Shown one piece after another: positions 1 through 7,369 of a stretch of DNA of 64,000 bases. The stretch covers positions 1-64,000 of the forward strand of contig DUPN01000050.1 of assembly GCA_012838305.1 (NCBI GenBank), written 5' to 3'. The notes beneath the pieces are model-generated. The model was not told the origin of the DNA and did no database searches. It worked only from the letters and a program-made list of their open reading frames with translations. A program made the translations under genes and the position numbers. Within the stretch, counting starts at the first letter, position 1. Every line of letters starts with the position of its first letter. Source of the DNA: Bacillota bacterium (GTDB lineage: Bacteria > Bacillota > Limnochordia > Darwinibacteriales > Darwinibacteriaceae).

Positions 1-746
1 AAAACGATACGCGAATCGCCTGCTGTTTGCCACCGGAGATAACCTTCTTGTCCTTGAAAATCGGTATAAAGAATACCCTCGGCCTCTGTCAGCAACTGTC
101 CCCTCATTTCCTGCTCTAGATCCAGCTGCTCTGAGCCGATTAGTCTTTGTGTGACCTGGTCCAAAGCAAAGGCCAGGCCATTTTGGGAAGGCTTAGCAGC
201 CTCCAAGATGCTCAGCACTTTTTCCAGGGAAGTATCCACTCCCAGTACGCCCAGTAACTGACCTGCCTGATCATAGAGGGGTTTCGCCCTGGTGACGATG
301 GGCCGCTTGGTCGCCTGATCCACATAGGGGGGAGTGTAAACGGCCGTTCCGGCCTGTGTGGCTGCGAGGTACCAAGGTCTGATGGTGGGATCACTGGGCT
401 CCCAGGCCATCTCTCGATTGGCATAGAGTACATGGCCTTCCTGGATACCCAGGTATATAGCGAAAACGGACGGATTATGGGCCAGCGCTTCATGGAAAAA
501 CCGAAGGATCGTTTCCTGATCAGATTCCAGTTCAATCGCGGTCTGGGCCGCCGAAATGACTCTGTCCACGGTGAGCATCTCTGCGCTAATCTCACGCATC
601 ACGCTCTCCAGTTTGAGGGTAATTCTGCTTTCAATGGCCTGGCCAAGCAGGTCTTCAAGACTGCGCAAACCAAGCCCTGTTGTCAAGGCTCCGATCAGTA
701 TAAAGACGACTCCTAGGACGTATATTCTTCGTATAAAGACCCTCAT
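1..746 (-). CDS. Cache-domain membrane sensor protein, N-terminal part (truncated by window edge)
   Basis: About 248 codons are visible; the gene runs off the left edge. The N-terminus (MRVFIRRIYVLGVVF...) has a basic start and one membrane segment at about residues 7-27. An extracytoplasmic region follows that resembles a Cache sensor domain: a predicted long helix at about 30-80, a WEPSDPTIRPWY segment, and GVLGVDTSL, typical of Cache beta strands. The ATG at 746 follows an AGGGGGG Shine-Dalgarno run with five bases between. In-frame ATGs also exist just upstream. The output domain lies outside the window, so it may be a chemoreceptor, a histidine kinase or a GGDEF/phosphatase protein. It is the last visible gene of the run that includes the rocB-like gene, 50 bases downstream of it. 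The ligand cannot be told. Confidence 0.7.
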   Translation of the reverse strand, partial: MRVFIRRIYVLGVVFILIGALTTGLGLRSLEDLLGQAIESRITLKLESVMREISAEMLTVDRVISAAQTAIELESDQETILRFFHEALAHNPSVFAIYLGIQEGHVLYANREMAWEPSDPTIRPWYLAATQAGTAVYTPPYVDQATKRPIVTRAKPLYDQAGQLLGVLGVDTSLEKVLSILEAAKPSQNGLAFALDQVTQRLIGSEQLDLEQEMRGQLLTEAEGILYTDFQGQEGYLRWQTAGDSRIV

Positions 747-796
747 GCCAGCCCCCCTCATCTGGGTCATCTCGCCAAGACAAGACGTCCGATAGT

Positions 797-2452
797 CTAC
801 CCCAAGAGCCTCGTGATGGTTTGATAGGTCAGATTGGGAATGTACTCAAAAGTGTGTTTCATGTGCACCCTTTCGGTGATCTTGTGCCCATCCTTGCCGT
901 AGGCGCCTATGTTTACCACAGGAACGTCAATTTCTGCAATATCCTCGATGGGGTGCTTATACTTCACACCCCAGGCCGGAGTGTTCTTCTCCAGTGCGCC
1001 AAAATCGGCCTCGTCACCACTTAAGGACAGAAAGCTTGAGTCCGAAATGTAAGGGTAGAACATTTTGGTCACAACCGGTTTCTCAGAGTACTCCTGGAGA
1101 GCCTGCACCGATCGCTTTACACTATCTAAGAGCCGCTTCTCGTTTTCCGCTCTTCCCGTCATCTCCAAATTGGAATACATGGTCGAAGCATAGAAGACAA
1201 TGATGGCAGGACTCTTGTCTGGCGCCCACTTCCAGGCTTCTTCCACCATGCGCAGATTGAAATCCCTTAAGTCCATGGCCGGGTTGGAGCGATGCATGTC
1301 CCTGGCAAAACTGGCCAAGCGTTGCTCAAACTCTGCGCCATGCTCCTTCGCCAATTGGTCATAGAACTCTTCCCAGGTGTACACCCTCGTTTGCCAAGGG
1401 AGTTCGGCATAGAGATCACCTGTCTTCTGGCAGAATCTCTGGTACGATTGATTGATGTACAGCAAAACCTCGTCAAAGGCCTCCACCGCCACCTGCTTCA
1501 TCTTCGCCATAACATCCTTCGGGCTCATGCTGTGGGTAAAAACATTGTAATAGGCGTAGGCTGCAAGGGCGGTCTGCACCGTATAACTATCTTTACAGTC
1601 CGTTTGTTTGAGGGAAATGGGCGGAACGGTGACTTCACCTTGGGCCTCGTCACACAGGTCAGGGTTTAGGTCAATCCGTCTGGTCAGTTCGGCCACGAGC
1701 AAATTGGGGTCCAATCCTCCAAAGGCTTGACCCACATGCGTTTCCTTTCCCACCGCATAGAATGCAGGTAGGAGCTTGCCAATGGTACCAAAGTAGACAT
1801 ATCTGTTTTCGTCCTTCGGATGGTACGGTGTGGAATAGTCCGCGTTTATGGCCGCAATATACTGGAGATCATATCTCTCCTTCCACTCCCTCAGAACCTT
1901 CAGGGCGGAGACAACGCCGTGTGCATTATCCTCCTCATCGCATTCGGAGATGGCGATGATGTTGCCGTCCAGTTCTTCAGGATGCTCGGAAAAATGACGA
2001 AGGAGGCACATATGTCCCGCCACGCCAGACTTCATATCCAAGGCTCCCCGGCCAAACATGTACTGACCGGAGTCCAAATCGCGGGTAATCTCCTCTCCCA
2101 AGGGCAATTCTCGCAGGAGCTTAGGGAGTGTGTCAGGATCAAAAGCATGGCCCTTCAGGGGGCCAAAATCATCCACTCCAACCGTGTCCAGATGGCCCAG
2201 GAGCAGTACTGTCCTTTCCGAGCGTCCTTTTGTCCCTTTCACCATGGCCAACACATTGTACCTCTCGATGGCATCATCTTCTGTCTGCTGCAAGAGCAGA
2301 TATTCAGGGTGTTCCTGGAAGTACGGCAATTTGCTGTAGAACGCATGGATCCTTTGGGCGCAGGCGGCCTCGCCCTTTGTCGTCACTACACTGGGAATCC
2401 CCACCAGCTCCTTGGTGAGCTCCTTCACATCGGCCAACATGTCCAAGTACAT
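797..2452 (-). CDS. M20 family metallopeptidase, RocB-like
   Basis: A 551-residue cytoplasmic zinc-dependent amidohydrolase/peptidase of the M20 (ArgE/DapE/CPG2) superfamily, closest by memory to the RocB arginine-utilisation family, which is longer than ordinary M20 enzymes at about 550 residues. Metal and catalytic motifs are visible: HLDTVG near residue 87 (first metal His and catalytic Asp), GRGALDMKSGVAG near 134 (bridging Asp) and ECDEEDN near 170 (catalytic Glu and metal ligand). The start is supported by AGGAGG seven bases upstream. RocB's reaction is not firmly established, and no arginine catabolic gene is next to it here. It sits 16 bases after the coiled-coil gene and is probably cotranscribed with it. 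The substrate remains unknown; an N-acyl amino acid or small peptide is likely. Confidence 0.85.
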   Translation of the reverse strand: MYLDMLADVKELTKELVGIPSVVTTKGEAACAQRIHAFYSKLPYFQEHPEYLLLQQTEDDAIERYNVLAMVKGTKGRSERTVLLLGHLDTVGVDDFGPLKGHAFDPDTLPKLLRELPLGEEITRDLDSGQYMFGRGALDMKSGVAGHMCLLRHFSEHPEELDGNIIAISECDEEDNAHGVVSALKVLREWKERYDLQYIAAINADYSTPYHPKDENRYVYFGTIGKLLPAFYAVGKETHVGQAFGGLDPNLLVAELTRRIDLNPDLCDEAQGEVTVPPISLKQTDCKDSYTVQTALAAYAYYNVFTHSMSPKDVMAKMKQVAVEAFDEVLLYINQSYQRFCQKTGDLYAELPWQTRVYTWEEFYDQLAKEHGAEFEQRLASFARDMHRSNPAMDLRDFNLRMVEEAWKWAPDKSPAIIVFYASTMYSNLEMTGRAENEKRLLDSVKRSVQALQEYSEKPVVTKMFYPYISDSSFLSLSGDEADFGALEKNTPAWGVKYKHPIEDIAEIDVPVVNIGAYGKDGHKITERVHMKHTFEYIPNLTYQTITRLLG

Positions 2453-2468
2453 ACTCTGTCCTCCTGCT

Positions 2469-2891
2469 TCATCCGTTCTCGATGCGGTCTAAGGTCTCCA
2501 ACACCCCTTCGATATCCATTTTCAGTTGAGCTACTTCCTCTAGGCTTTTCTGGACCTTGCTCTGCACCATCCAGTCCGAGATAATATTATCGAAGGCGAT
2601 ATCGGCAAACCGTTCGAAACTGGAGATATTCAGTTGTGGAGCCGTCCCAGTGGCCAAATCACGTAACTCCTTCTGCAGGGAGTGCAGTTTCGAGTTTACC
2701 TGCCCCAGCACACTCTCGGCCCTCTGGATCTTTCTGTGCTTAATGATGCTGGAGAAAAGGCCGGCACCGAGCAGATCGTAGAATCCCCAATTGCGGGCAC
2801 TCTTCAAATATCTTTCCACCTCTCCCAGCATGGTCAGAACCTCCTCTGCTGCTTGGCGTGCCCTTTGAATCTCTCTGGCATCAGTGGACAT
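2469..2891 (-). CDS. Conserved hypothetical coiled-coil protein
   Basis: A 140-residue soluble protein with no signal peptide or membrane segment. It is rich in Glu, Lys, Arg and Leu, with two heptad-like helical stretches (about residues 5-35 and 55-85, then 110-138), suggesting a coiled coil. Between them is NWGFYDLLGAGLFSSIIKH, a Gly-rich segment I recall from unnamed Firmicute proteins with similar flanking helices; I cannot name a function. It lies 13 bases after the DsrE-like gene and 16 before the rocB-like gene, on the same strand, so it is probably part of their operon. An AGGAG lies about ten bases before the ATG. Confidence 0.65.
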   Translation of the reverse strand: MSTDAREIQRARQAAEEVLTMLGEVERYLKSARNWGFYDLLGAGLFSSIIKHRKIQRAESVLGQVNSKLHSLQKELRDLATGTAPQLNISSFERFADIAFDNIISDWMVQSKVQKSLEEVAQLKMDIEGVLETLDRIENG

Positions 2892-2904
2892 CTGTCACCA
2901 TCTC

Positions 2905-3246
2905 CTAAAACAAAATGATCTCAAAACCGGCAGCGGTGAAGACTTCCAGGTCAGAATGGCCTGACAGGGCCGCATCAATGGGGAGTCCCTGGGCCTCAGC
3001 TTCAGCTAAGGAACCCATCTGCGCAGCACAGGCCTTGCAGACAGAACGAACTAAGCCCGCCTCCTTAATTTTGTCCCACAGTCTTCCCTGGGGCGTCTTG
3101 GAAATGTCGGCAATTCTTGCCGCCGATGCGCCTTCCACAATCAGGGCCACCTCATAGCCCCTTTGGTAATAATTCCACACATTGAGCAAAGCGTGGACAA
3201 AGCAGGGGGTCTCACCTCGGAAACTGACAATTGCGATTTTTTTCAT
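2905..3246 (-). CDS. DsrE-like small protein
   Basis: A 113-residue protein with the alternating alpha/beta pattern of the DsrE/DsrF-like fold: KKIAIVSF strand, then ALLNVWNYYQRGYEVALIVEG (helix and strand), and a C-terminal GFEIILF strand. Two cysteines in the CKACAAQMG segment (about residue 72) sit where many DsrE/YchN-type proteins carry a sulfur-handling Cys. In characterised members the family moves sulfane sulfur; here the role is unproven. The start chosen is the ATG at 3246, eight bases after GGGAGGT; an ATG at 3267 would lack such a site. It is the first gene of the minus-strand run toward the Cache sensor and diverges from the gene pair at 3397 across a palindrome-rich spacer. Confidence 0.65.
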   Translation of the reverse strand: MKKIAIVSFRGETPCFVHALLNVWNYYQRGYEVALIVEGASAARIADISKTPQGRLWDKIKEAGLVRSVCKACAAQMGSLAEAEAQGLPIDAALSGHSDLEVFTAAGFEIILF

Positions 3247-3289
3247 CTCGCTGTACCTCCCTCTCATTCCCTTTCCTATTTATTCTAGA

Positions 3290-3307
3290 TAGGAAGTATA
3301 CTTCCTA
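3290..3307. promoter_or_regulatory. 18-bp perfect palindrome, candidate operator
   Basis: TAGGAAGTATACTTCCTA is a perfect inverted repeat with no spacer. It lies four bases upstream of a sigma-A -35 box and in the spacer between divergent genes, a typical place for a dimeric regulator. No regulator gene is adjacent, so the protein that would bind is unknown. Confidence 0.5.
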
Positions 3308-3310
3308 CAC

Positions 3311-3339
3311 TTGACAACAGAATCACTAGGATCTATCAT
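3311..3339 (+). promoter_or_regulatory. Sigma-A promoter of the DUF6530-like/GIY-YIG pair
   Basis: TTGACA at 3311-3316, a 17-base spacer and TATCAT at 3334-3339 match the housekeeping consensus at 11 of 12 positions. The expected transcription start, about 3346, falls on the first AGTAATT repeat. Confidence 0.75.
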
Positions 3340-3345
3340 TGGATC

Positions 3346-3380
3346 AGTAATTTATTGAATTACTCGATTAGTAATTTACT
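3346..3380. repeat. Two AGTAAT-type inverted repeats at the transcription start
   Basis: AGTAATT (3346-3352), TATTG spacer, AATTACT (3358-3364) form one inverted repeat. AGTAATTTACT at 3370-3380 is a second, nearly perfect palindrome with the same half-site. They lie between the promoter and the Shine-Dalgarno site, so they could be repressor operators or a weak hairpin in the 5' leader. Confidence 0.5.
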
Positions 3381-3396
3381 GTAGAGGAGAATGAAC

Positions 3397-3876
3397 ATGA
3401 AAATCCCAACAACCCTAAAACACAAGCCTGTGATCATATCGGAAGACTACGGCAATGTTGATGGACGCCAGGCCTACCAGTCCGATGCGAAGGGTCTGTC
3501 CTTGGGTTTGGCCCAGTGGAACGACCGGGGCAAAGTGGACATTTCGGCTAAAGTATGGCGTCATACGGGAGAACGTTGGTCCCGCCAATCCGAAGAACTG
3601 CCCTTGCACAGAGTGCTGGATCTAGCCATCTTGGTTTGCCGCTCAAAGCTCTACTTCGATCAGGCCTATCGTTTCGAACAACTCTATGATCCGGACAATC
3701 CCGTCATCGATCGCGTGGGACTGCAAGGTGATGCCATGACGGTGGCGGTATGTACCGAGAATGCCATGATCGATGAAGACATTTGCCTCTTTCGACAAGC
3801 GCTGGCCGATGACGGTGAGTTGATTGGCGAAAGACTCCACACCCTAGCGAGACTGCTCAAAGAGATGGGGTATTGA
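3397..3876 (+). CDS. DUF6530-like conserved protein
   Basis: A 159-residue soluble protein. The opening MKIPTTLKHKPVIISEDYGNVDGRQ and the internal KVWRHTGERWSRQSEELPLHRVLDLAILV segment match, from memory, a domain of unknown function found in Firmicutes (DUF6530). No catalytic motif is recognisable. I prefer the ATG at 3397, seven bases after AGGAG; the ATG at 3391 is too close to it. It has its own promoter with operator-like repeats and is followed, one base after its stop, by the GIY-YIG-like gene, so the two are almost certainly translated together. Function unknown. Confidence 0.65.
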   Translation: MKIPTTLKHKPVIISEDYGNVDGRQAYQSDAKGLSLGLAQWNDRGKVDISAKVWRHTGERWSRQSEELPLHRVLDLAILVCRSKLYFDQAYRFEQLYDPDNPVIDRVGLQGDAMTVAVCTENAMIDEDICLFRQALADDGELIGERLHTLARLLKEMGY

Positions 3877-3877
3877 G

Positions 3878-4216
3878 ATGGACCGAAAAAAGGAGCTAAA
3901 AGCCGAATACCGACAGATCAAACCCGCCATGGGCGTCCTTGCCGTTCGATCCAGACTCTCGGGCAAATGCTATCTAGAGGGTGCCATCGACCTAAAGAGC
4001 GCCATCAACCGTACCCTCTTCCAGCTGAAATGGGGCGGTCACCCCAACAAGGAACTGCAAAGGGACTGGAATGACTTGGGCCCAGAGAATTTTGAAGTGG
4101 AGATCGTTGATGAACTGGCCTATACTGAAGACCAGCAAGATTTCCGTGACGATATCGCCGAACTCCAATCGATCTGGCAGGAGAATTTACGCCAAGAGGA
4201 AACGGAACTGTATTGA
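3878..4216 (+). CDS. Degenerate GIY-YIG domain protein
   Basis: A 112-residue protein resembling a small GIY-YIG family common in Firmicutes. The fold signature is visible but altered: the first motif reads GVLAV instead of GIY/GVY, and the second reads CYLEG instead of YIG. A helix with Arg (AINRTLFQLKWGGHPNKELQ) and a FEVEIVDEL strand with a Glu follow, as in active members. Because the first Tyr is lost and the second motif is changed, nuclease activity is doubtful. It starts one base after the stop of the DUF6530-like gene, which argues for a joint function. No terminator was found directly after it. Confidence 0.7.
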   Translation: MDRKKELKAEYRQIKPAMGVLAVRSRLSGKCYLEGAIDLKSAINRTLFQLKWGGHPNKELQRDWNDLGPENFEVEIVDELAYTEDQQDFRDDIAELQSIWQENLRQEETELY

Positions 4217-4360
4217 ACCTAAGCCCATGCCCGTTCATGCTGTTTTCTATAAATCGCCTTGGAACCCTGCCCAGTAATTTTATTTTTTATTTACAAATAG
4301 CGATCAACTTTGTCTACTGGCGCTGGATAGATCAAGTGAAGGCTAGAGGGGAGGAACGCC

Positions 4361-4924
4361 TTGGATATCACAGAACAGGAACTGCTCAAGCGCGCCAAAG
4401 AAGGTGAACACGATGCCCTGGAGCAAATCTTCAGGCACCATTTGGACAGCGCGATCCGCCTGGCTTATCTGATCACCCGCAACTGGGCGACCGCGGAAGA
4501 CGCTGTGCAAGAAGCCTTTCTGCAGGCCTTTCGGTCCCTCCATTCCTTTCAGGACGACCGACCGTTCAAACCCTGGTTTACCAGGATTGTAGTCAACAAG
4601 GCTAAACGCACCAAAGATCGGCTGGATCGGGGTCATCTCCCCTATGATCAGGAAGAGGTCAATCCGCACCGGATCTTCTCTCCAGAGGAACACGCGCTCG
4701 ATAAAGAAGGCGTAGACACTCTATTTTCAGCCATCAATCGTCTTGATGAGAACCATCGACTACCCCTCTTGCTCAAGTATATCTCGGGGTTGACGGAGGC
4801 GGAGATAGCCGAGGCTTTGGGTATCCCCCCCTCCCGGGTAAAATCCCGTCTCTATGTAGCCAGGCAGCGCCTGAAAAAACACATTACGAAGCTAAAAGGG
4901 GGTGGCGGCGATGCAAAGATTTGA
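4361..4924 (+). CDS. ECF-type RNA polymerase sigma factor
   Basis: A 187-residue sigma-70 family factor of the extracytoplasmic-function group with only regions 2 and 4. Region 2 spans about residues 20-75 (LEQIFRHHLDSAIRLAYL..., AEDAVQEAFLQAFRSL). Region 4, about 120-175, contains a helix-turn-helix (LTEAEIAEALGIPPSRVKSRL). The start is a TTG preceded by GAGGGGAGGAAC, with no better ATG nearby. The next gene overlaps its end by 14 bases and encodes a membrane protein with the usual position and size of an anti-sigma factor, so the sigma factor probably responds to an envelope signal. Its own promoter could not be identified. Confidence 0.9.
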   Translation: MDITEQELLKRAKEGEHDALEQIFRHHLDSAIRLAYLITRNWATAEDAVQEAFLQAFRSLHSFQDDRPFKPWFTRIVVNKAKRTKDRLDRGHLPYDQEEVNPHRIFSPEEHALDKEGVDTLFSAINRLDENHRLPLLLKYISGLTEAEIAEALGIPPSRVKSRLYVARQRLKKHITKLKGGGGDAKI

Positions 4925-5522
4925 CGAGCAGATCACGGAGACCCTACGGGCTAAGAGTGAGTGGCCTGGTTCCGCCGATGCACTCTGGGGAAGAATTTCC
5001 AGCGATCTGGATCAACCAAGATCCAAATGGAGGCGGAAGCGGCTTTGGGTTGGAATGGCTACAGCGGCCACCATCTTCCTGGCTTTCATGATACACACAA
5101 TGCTCACGCCCCTTCCTCCCGATCCACCTGATCCCCAGTTTTCCAGACTGGCGAGCCCGGAGGCCTTCTCCCTGTTTATGGTGCCGGAGGAAATCCAGAC
5201 GGTGCTGCCTGGTGAGGAAGTGCAAATAGCTTTGGGAAGCTATTTTACTCCAGAAGGAGATGACGATCGGGATCTGCGCCTGGTTATCTGGAGAAGCCTC
5301 CATTCTGAGGAGGTTCTCGTCGAGGAGCGCTTATTGGAAGAGGACGAGATCCTGGGTCAAAGCGTCCTGTGGGTGATAAGTCCCACCGAACCCGGCCTGT
5401 ACCGCTTCGTTGTGGAAGGAACACTCCTGACAGAAGGAGAACGTATGACGCTAGCTGCCGAACAGACAATTCGTGTGGAAGGGAAAGAAGAAGATGCAAT
5501 TTCTGAAAACGATCAGCCTTAA
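4911..5522 (+). CDS. Putative membrane anti-sigma factor
   Basis: A 203-residue protein with a cytoplasmic N-terminus of about 44 residues, a basic stretch (KWRRKR), one membrane helix at about residues 45-65, and an extracytoplasmic C-terminal domain of about 135 residues with strand-like sequence (IQTVLPGEEVQIALGSYF, GLYRFVVEGTLL). The layout matches an anti-sigma factor. No HxxxCxxC zinc motif is present, so it would be of a non-zinc type. The ATG at 4911, eight bases after GGGGG, is preferred over the GTG at 4902. It overlaps the sigma gene by 14 bases and the next gene by about 29, which indicates translational coupling. The assignment rests mainly on context and topology. Confidence 0.65.
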   Translation: MQRFDEQITETLRAKSEWPGSADALWGRISSDLDQPRSKWRRKRLWVGMATAATIFLAFMIHTMLTPLPPDPPDPQFSRLASPEAFSLFMVPEEIQTVLPGEEVQIALGSYFTPEGDDDRDLRLVIWRSLHSEEVLVEERLLEEDEILGQSVLWVISPTEPGLYRFVVEGTLLTEGERMTLAAEQTIRVEGKEEDAISENDQP

Positions 5523-6216
5523 CCTTGTCCTAATCTTGATCCTAGCTCTGGGTACTGCAACAGCAAACACGGCTCCCGAAGCTCCTGGTCGACTTGAGGT
5601 GACAGGACAGGCAGTCATCACAACAGCCCCCGATACAGCCCGTATTATTTTAGGCGTAGAAACCACCAGTACCTCCGTGAACGCCGCAACCTCGGCCAAT
5701 GCCGAACGTATGGCGACGGTGCTGGAGGCCCTGAAGGACCTAGGTATTCCTAACTCCCACGTGGCTACCAGCGGTTATACGATTTACAGCTACAGAGATA
5801 TCTATCAAGGCAGTACGGTCGATGGAGCCCAGGAGCAGACGATCTACAATGTGCAGAACAAAGTCACTGTCACCACCGACAGGCGGGACGAAGTGGGCAG
5901 AATTGTGGATGCAGCGGTGCAAGCCGGGGCAAATCAGATACAAAGCGTAAGCTTTGATCTCGCAGACAAAGAGCTTCTGCAGCTTGAAGCCCTAGATGCC
6001 GCCACTAAACAGGCTATGGGCAAGGCCAGGGCGATGGCGGAGAGTGCAGGGGTTTCCCTTGGAGGAATCTCGGGCATGGAAGAAGAGTATGGAACGTATG
6101 CGCCGTTCAATGAATCGGTACAGAAAATGGCCCAAGGCTTTGGGGACGCCGGAACCAGTATCACCCCCGGAGAGGTTGAAGTTAGGGCAGTAGTGAAGAT
6201 GACGTTTTGGTTCTAA
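5494..6216 (+). CDS. Secreted SIMPL (DUF541) domain protein
   Basis: A 240-residue exported protein. Residues 1-26 form a signal peptide (MQFLKTISLNLVLILILAL..., cleavage after a TATA-like site). The mature part has the SIMPL/DUF541 pattern: RLEVTGQAVITTAPDTARIILGVETTS, SANAERMATVLEALKDLGI, then YNVQNKVTVTTDRRDEVGRIVDAAVQAGANQIQSVSFDL and a C-terminal strand ending in Trp-Phe. Family members are periplasmic or surface proteins of unclear biochemical role, some linked to oxidative stress or signalling. The ATG at 5494 is preceded by GGAAGGG and AAGAAG. It overlaps the anti-sigma gene and closes the three-gene operon, so it may be part of the envelope response the sigma factor controls. A clear terminator follows. 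Confidence 0.8.
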   Translation: MQFLKTISLNLVLILILALGTATANTAPEAPGRLEVTGQAVITTAPDTARIILGVETTSTSVNAATSANAERMATVLEALKDLGIPNSHVATSGYTIYSYRDIYQGSTVDGAQEQTIYNVQNKVTVTTDRRDEVGRIVDAAVQAGANQIQSVSFDLADKELLQLEALDAATKQAMGKARAMAESAGVSLGGISGMEEEYGTYAPFNESVQKMAQGFGDAGTSITPGEVEVRAVVKMTFWF

Positions 6217-6229
6217 AGAGTCCAAAAAG

Positions 6230-6269
6230 AAAGCTCCGTTTACAGAACACTGTAGACGGAGCTTTTTTT
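6230..6269. terminator. Bidirectional intrinsic terminator between convergent genes
   Basis: A 16-base stem (AAAGCTCCGTTTACAG with CTGTAGACGGAGCTTT, one mismatch) has a four-base loop. It is followed by a T run on the plus strand and by TTTCTTTTT on the minus strand. It ends both the SIMPL operon and the ABC operon that converges from the right. Confidence 0.9.
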
Positions 6270-6289
6270 GCCTTAGTTCTTTGCTGATC

Positions 6290-7369
6290 CTAAGCTGAGA
6301 CATCCTCTTCCATGCTGGCCTTACCCAGAGATTTTCCCCGCCAGGCATGGAGTGCAAGGCTGATGGCGATAATTCCGTAGGCCACGAACACCCGGAAATA
6401 CTCACCGACCTGGGCACTGCCGAAGATGGTCTGACCGGCAGAAGGCGAAACCACAAAAAGAACATGGAACAAGAAGGTACCCATCAGGGCCTGACCGATG
6501 GTGGCCCTGGTCACGGAAGCGCCCCCAATCAGTAGAGCGGCAATAGCAAAGGTACCCACCTGTTCGTGGCTGTTGTAGGTGTTGAGGGTACCGATGTTCT
6601 GCAGGAAGATAATCTGTCCCCAGGCTGCAAGCACCGTAGAGAAAACGATGGCCAGGACACGATTCCGATCGGTCTGAATCCCGGCGACGCTCGCGATATG
6701 GCGATCTTGACCTACAGCTCGGAAATCCTGACCGAGCTTGGTTTTGAAGAAGGCCCAGATGGCGACCGCCAGCAGAGCAATGACCAAAAAGGTGACAATG
6801 GGGATCTTGGTAAACCCGTATTGCACAGTCCAAATATTGTCCAAAACTCCCCTCACCCGCGTCAGGTCCACCGTGTTTCTCAAACCGGGACTGGTGGAGA
6901 TCCTCAAAGCGGGGTTATCAAAGGGAATGAGAGTACCCACCAAGAACAGAAAGATAAACTGATACACACCATTGGCAAAAAAGCCCATGACCATACTGGT
7001 GATCATCTCCCGACCCTTGGCCTTGTTGAGAACCAGACCCGCCAGGGTTCCAAAAAGCACAGCCAAAGGAGTTGCCAGAAGAGCTGTTAGGGCCAAACCG
7101 CCAATGCCAGCCCACTCCCAGTGGGTGGAGAGAATGAGGGCGATCTGACCGGCCAGCGCGCCCAGGACAATCCCGAAGTTCAGTCCCATCCCTGCAACCA
7201 CAGGAATGATCAAGGAGAGTACCAAGAATGAGTTGCGAGCCATCCTTTTTACTATCTCCATCAGTAGGAACTGGAATGGCCTATTAGCATAAAAGACGCC
7301 GAGCAAACAGACGATGGCAAACAGTATGGGAACAGCGTTTCTCGATAGAATCCTTTTCACTTTACTCAC
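6290..7369 (-). CDS. ABC importer permease (BPD_transp_2 family), second subunit
   Basis: A 359-residue membrane protein with about nine to ten hydrophobic helices, of the permease family that serves ribose/nucleoside and branched-chain amino acid importers. The cytoplasmic coupling segment reads FFKTKLGQDFRAVGQDRHIASVAGI, the usual AxGxn-type loop of RbsC/NupP-like permeases. The start is a GTG overlapping the end of the first permease gene (GTGA), with AGGAGGTG upstream. It is the last gene of a four-gene importer operon: binding protein, ATPase, permease, permease. The substrate is not known; the permease type points to a nucleoside, sugar or small metabolite. Confidence 0.88.
   Translation of the reverse strand: MSKVKRILSRNAVPILFAIVCLLGVFYANRPFQFLLMEIVKRMARNSFLVLSLIIPVVAGMGLNFGIVLGALAGQIALILSTHWEWAGIGGLALTALLATPLAVLFGTLAGLVLNKAKGREMITSMVMGFFANGVYQFIFLFLVGTLIPFDNPALRISTSPGLRNTVDLTRVRGVLDNIWTVQYGFTKIPIVTFLVIALLAVAIWAFFKTKLGQDFRAVGQDRHIASVAGIQTDRNRVLAIVFSTVLAAWGQIIFLQNIGTLNTYNSHEQVGTFAIAALLIGGASVTRATIGQALMGTFLFHVLFVVSPSAGQTIFGSAQVGEYFRVFVAYGIIAISLALHAWRGKSLGKASMEEDVSA

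Noticed and set aside
1820..2584. A 254-codon plus-strand frame opposite the RocB-like gene
   Set aside because: Antisense to conserved metal motifs of an M20 enzyme, with no recognisable domain.
4261..4316. GGAACC at 4261 and GTCTA at 4312 as an ECF-type autoregulated promoter
   Set aside because: The two boxes are 45 bases apart, far from the 16-17 required, so this is coincidence.
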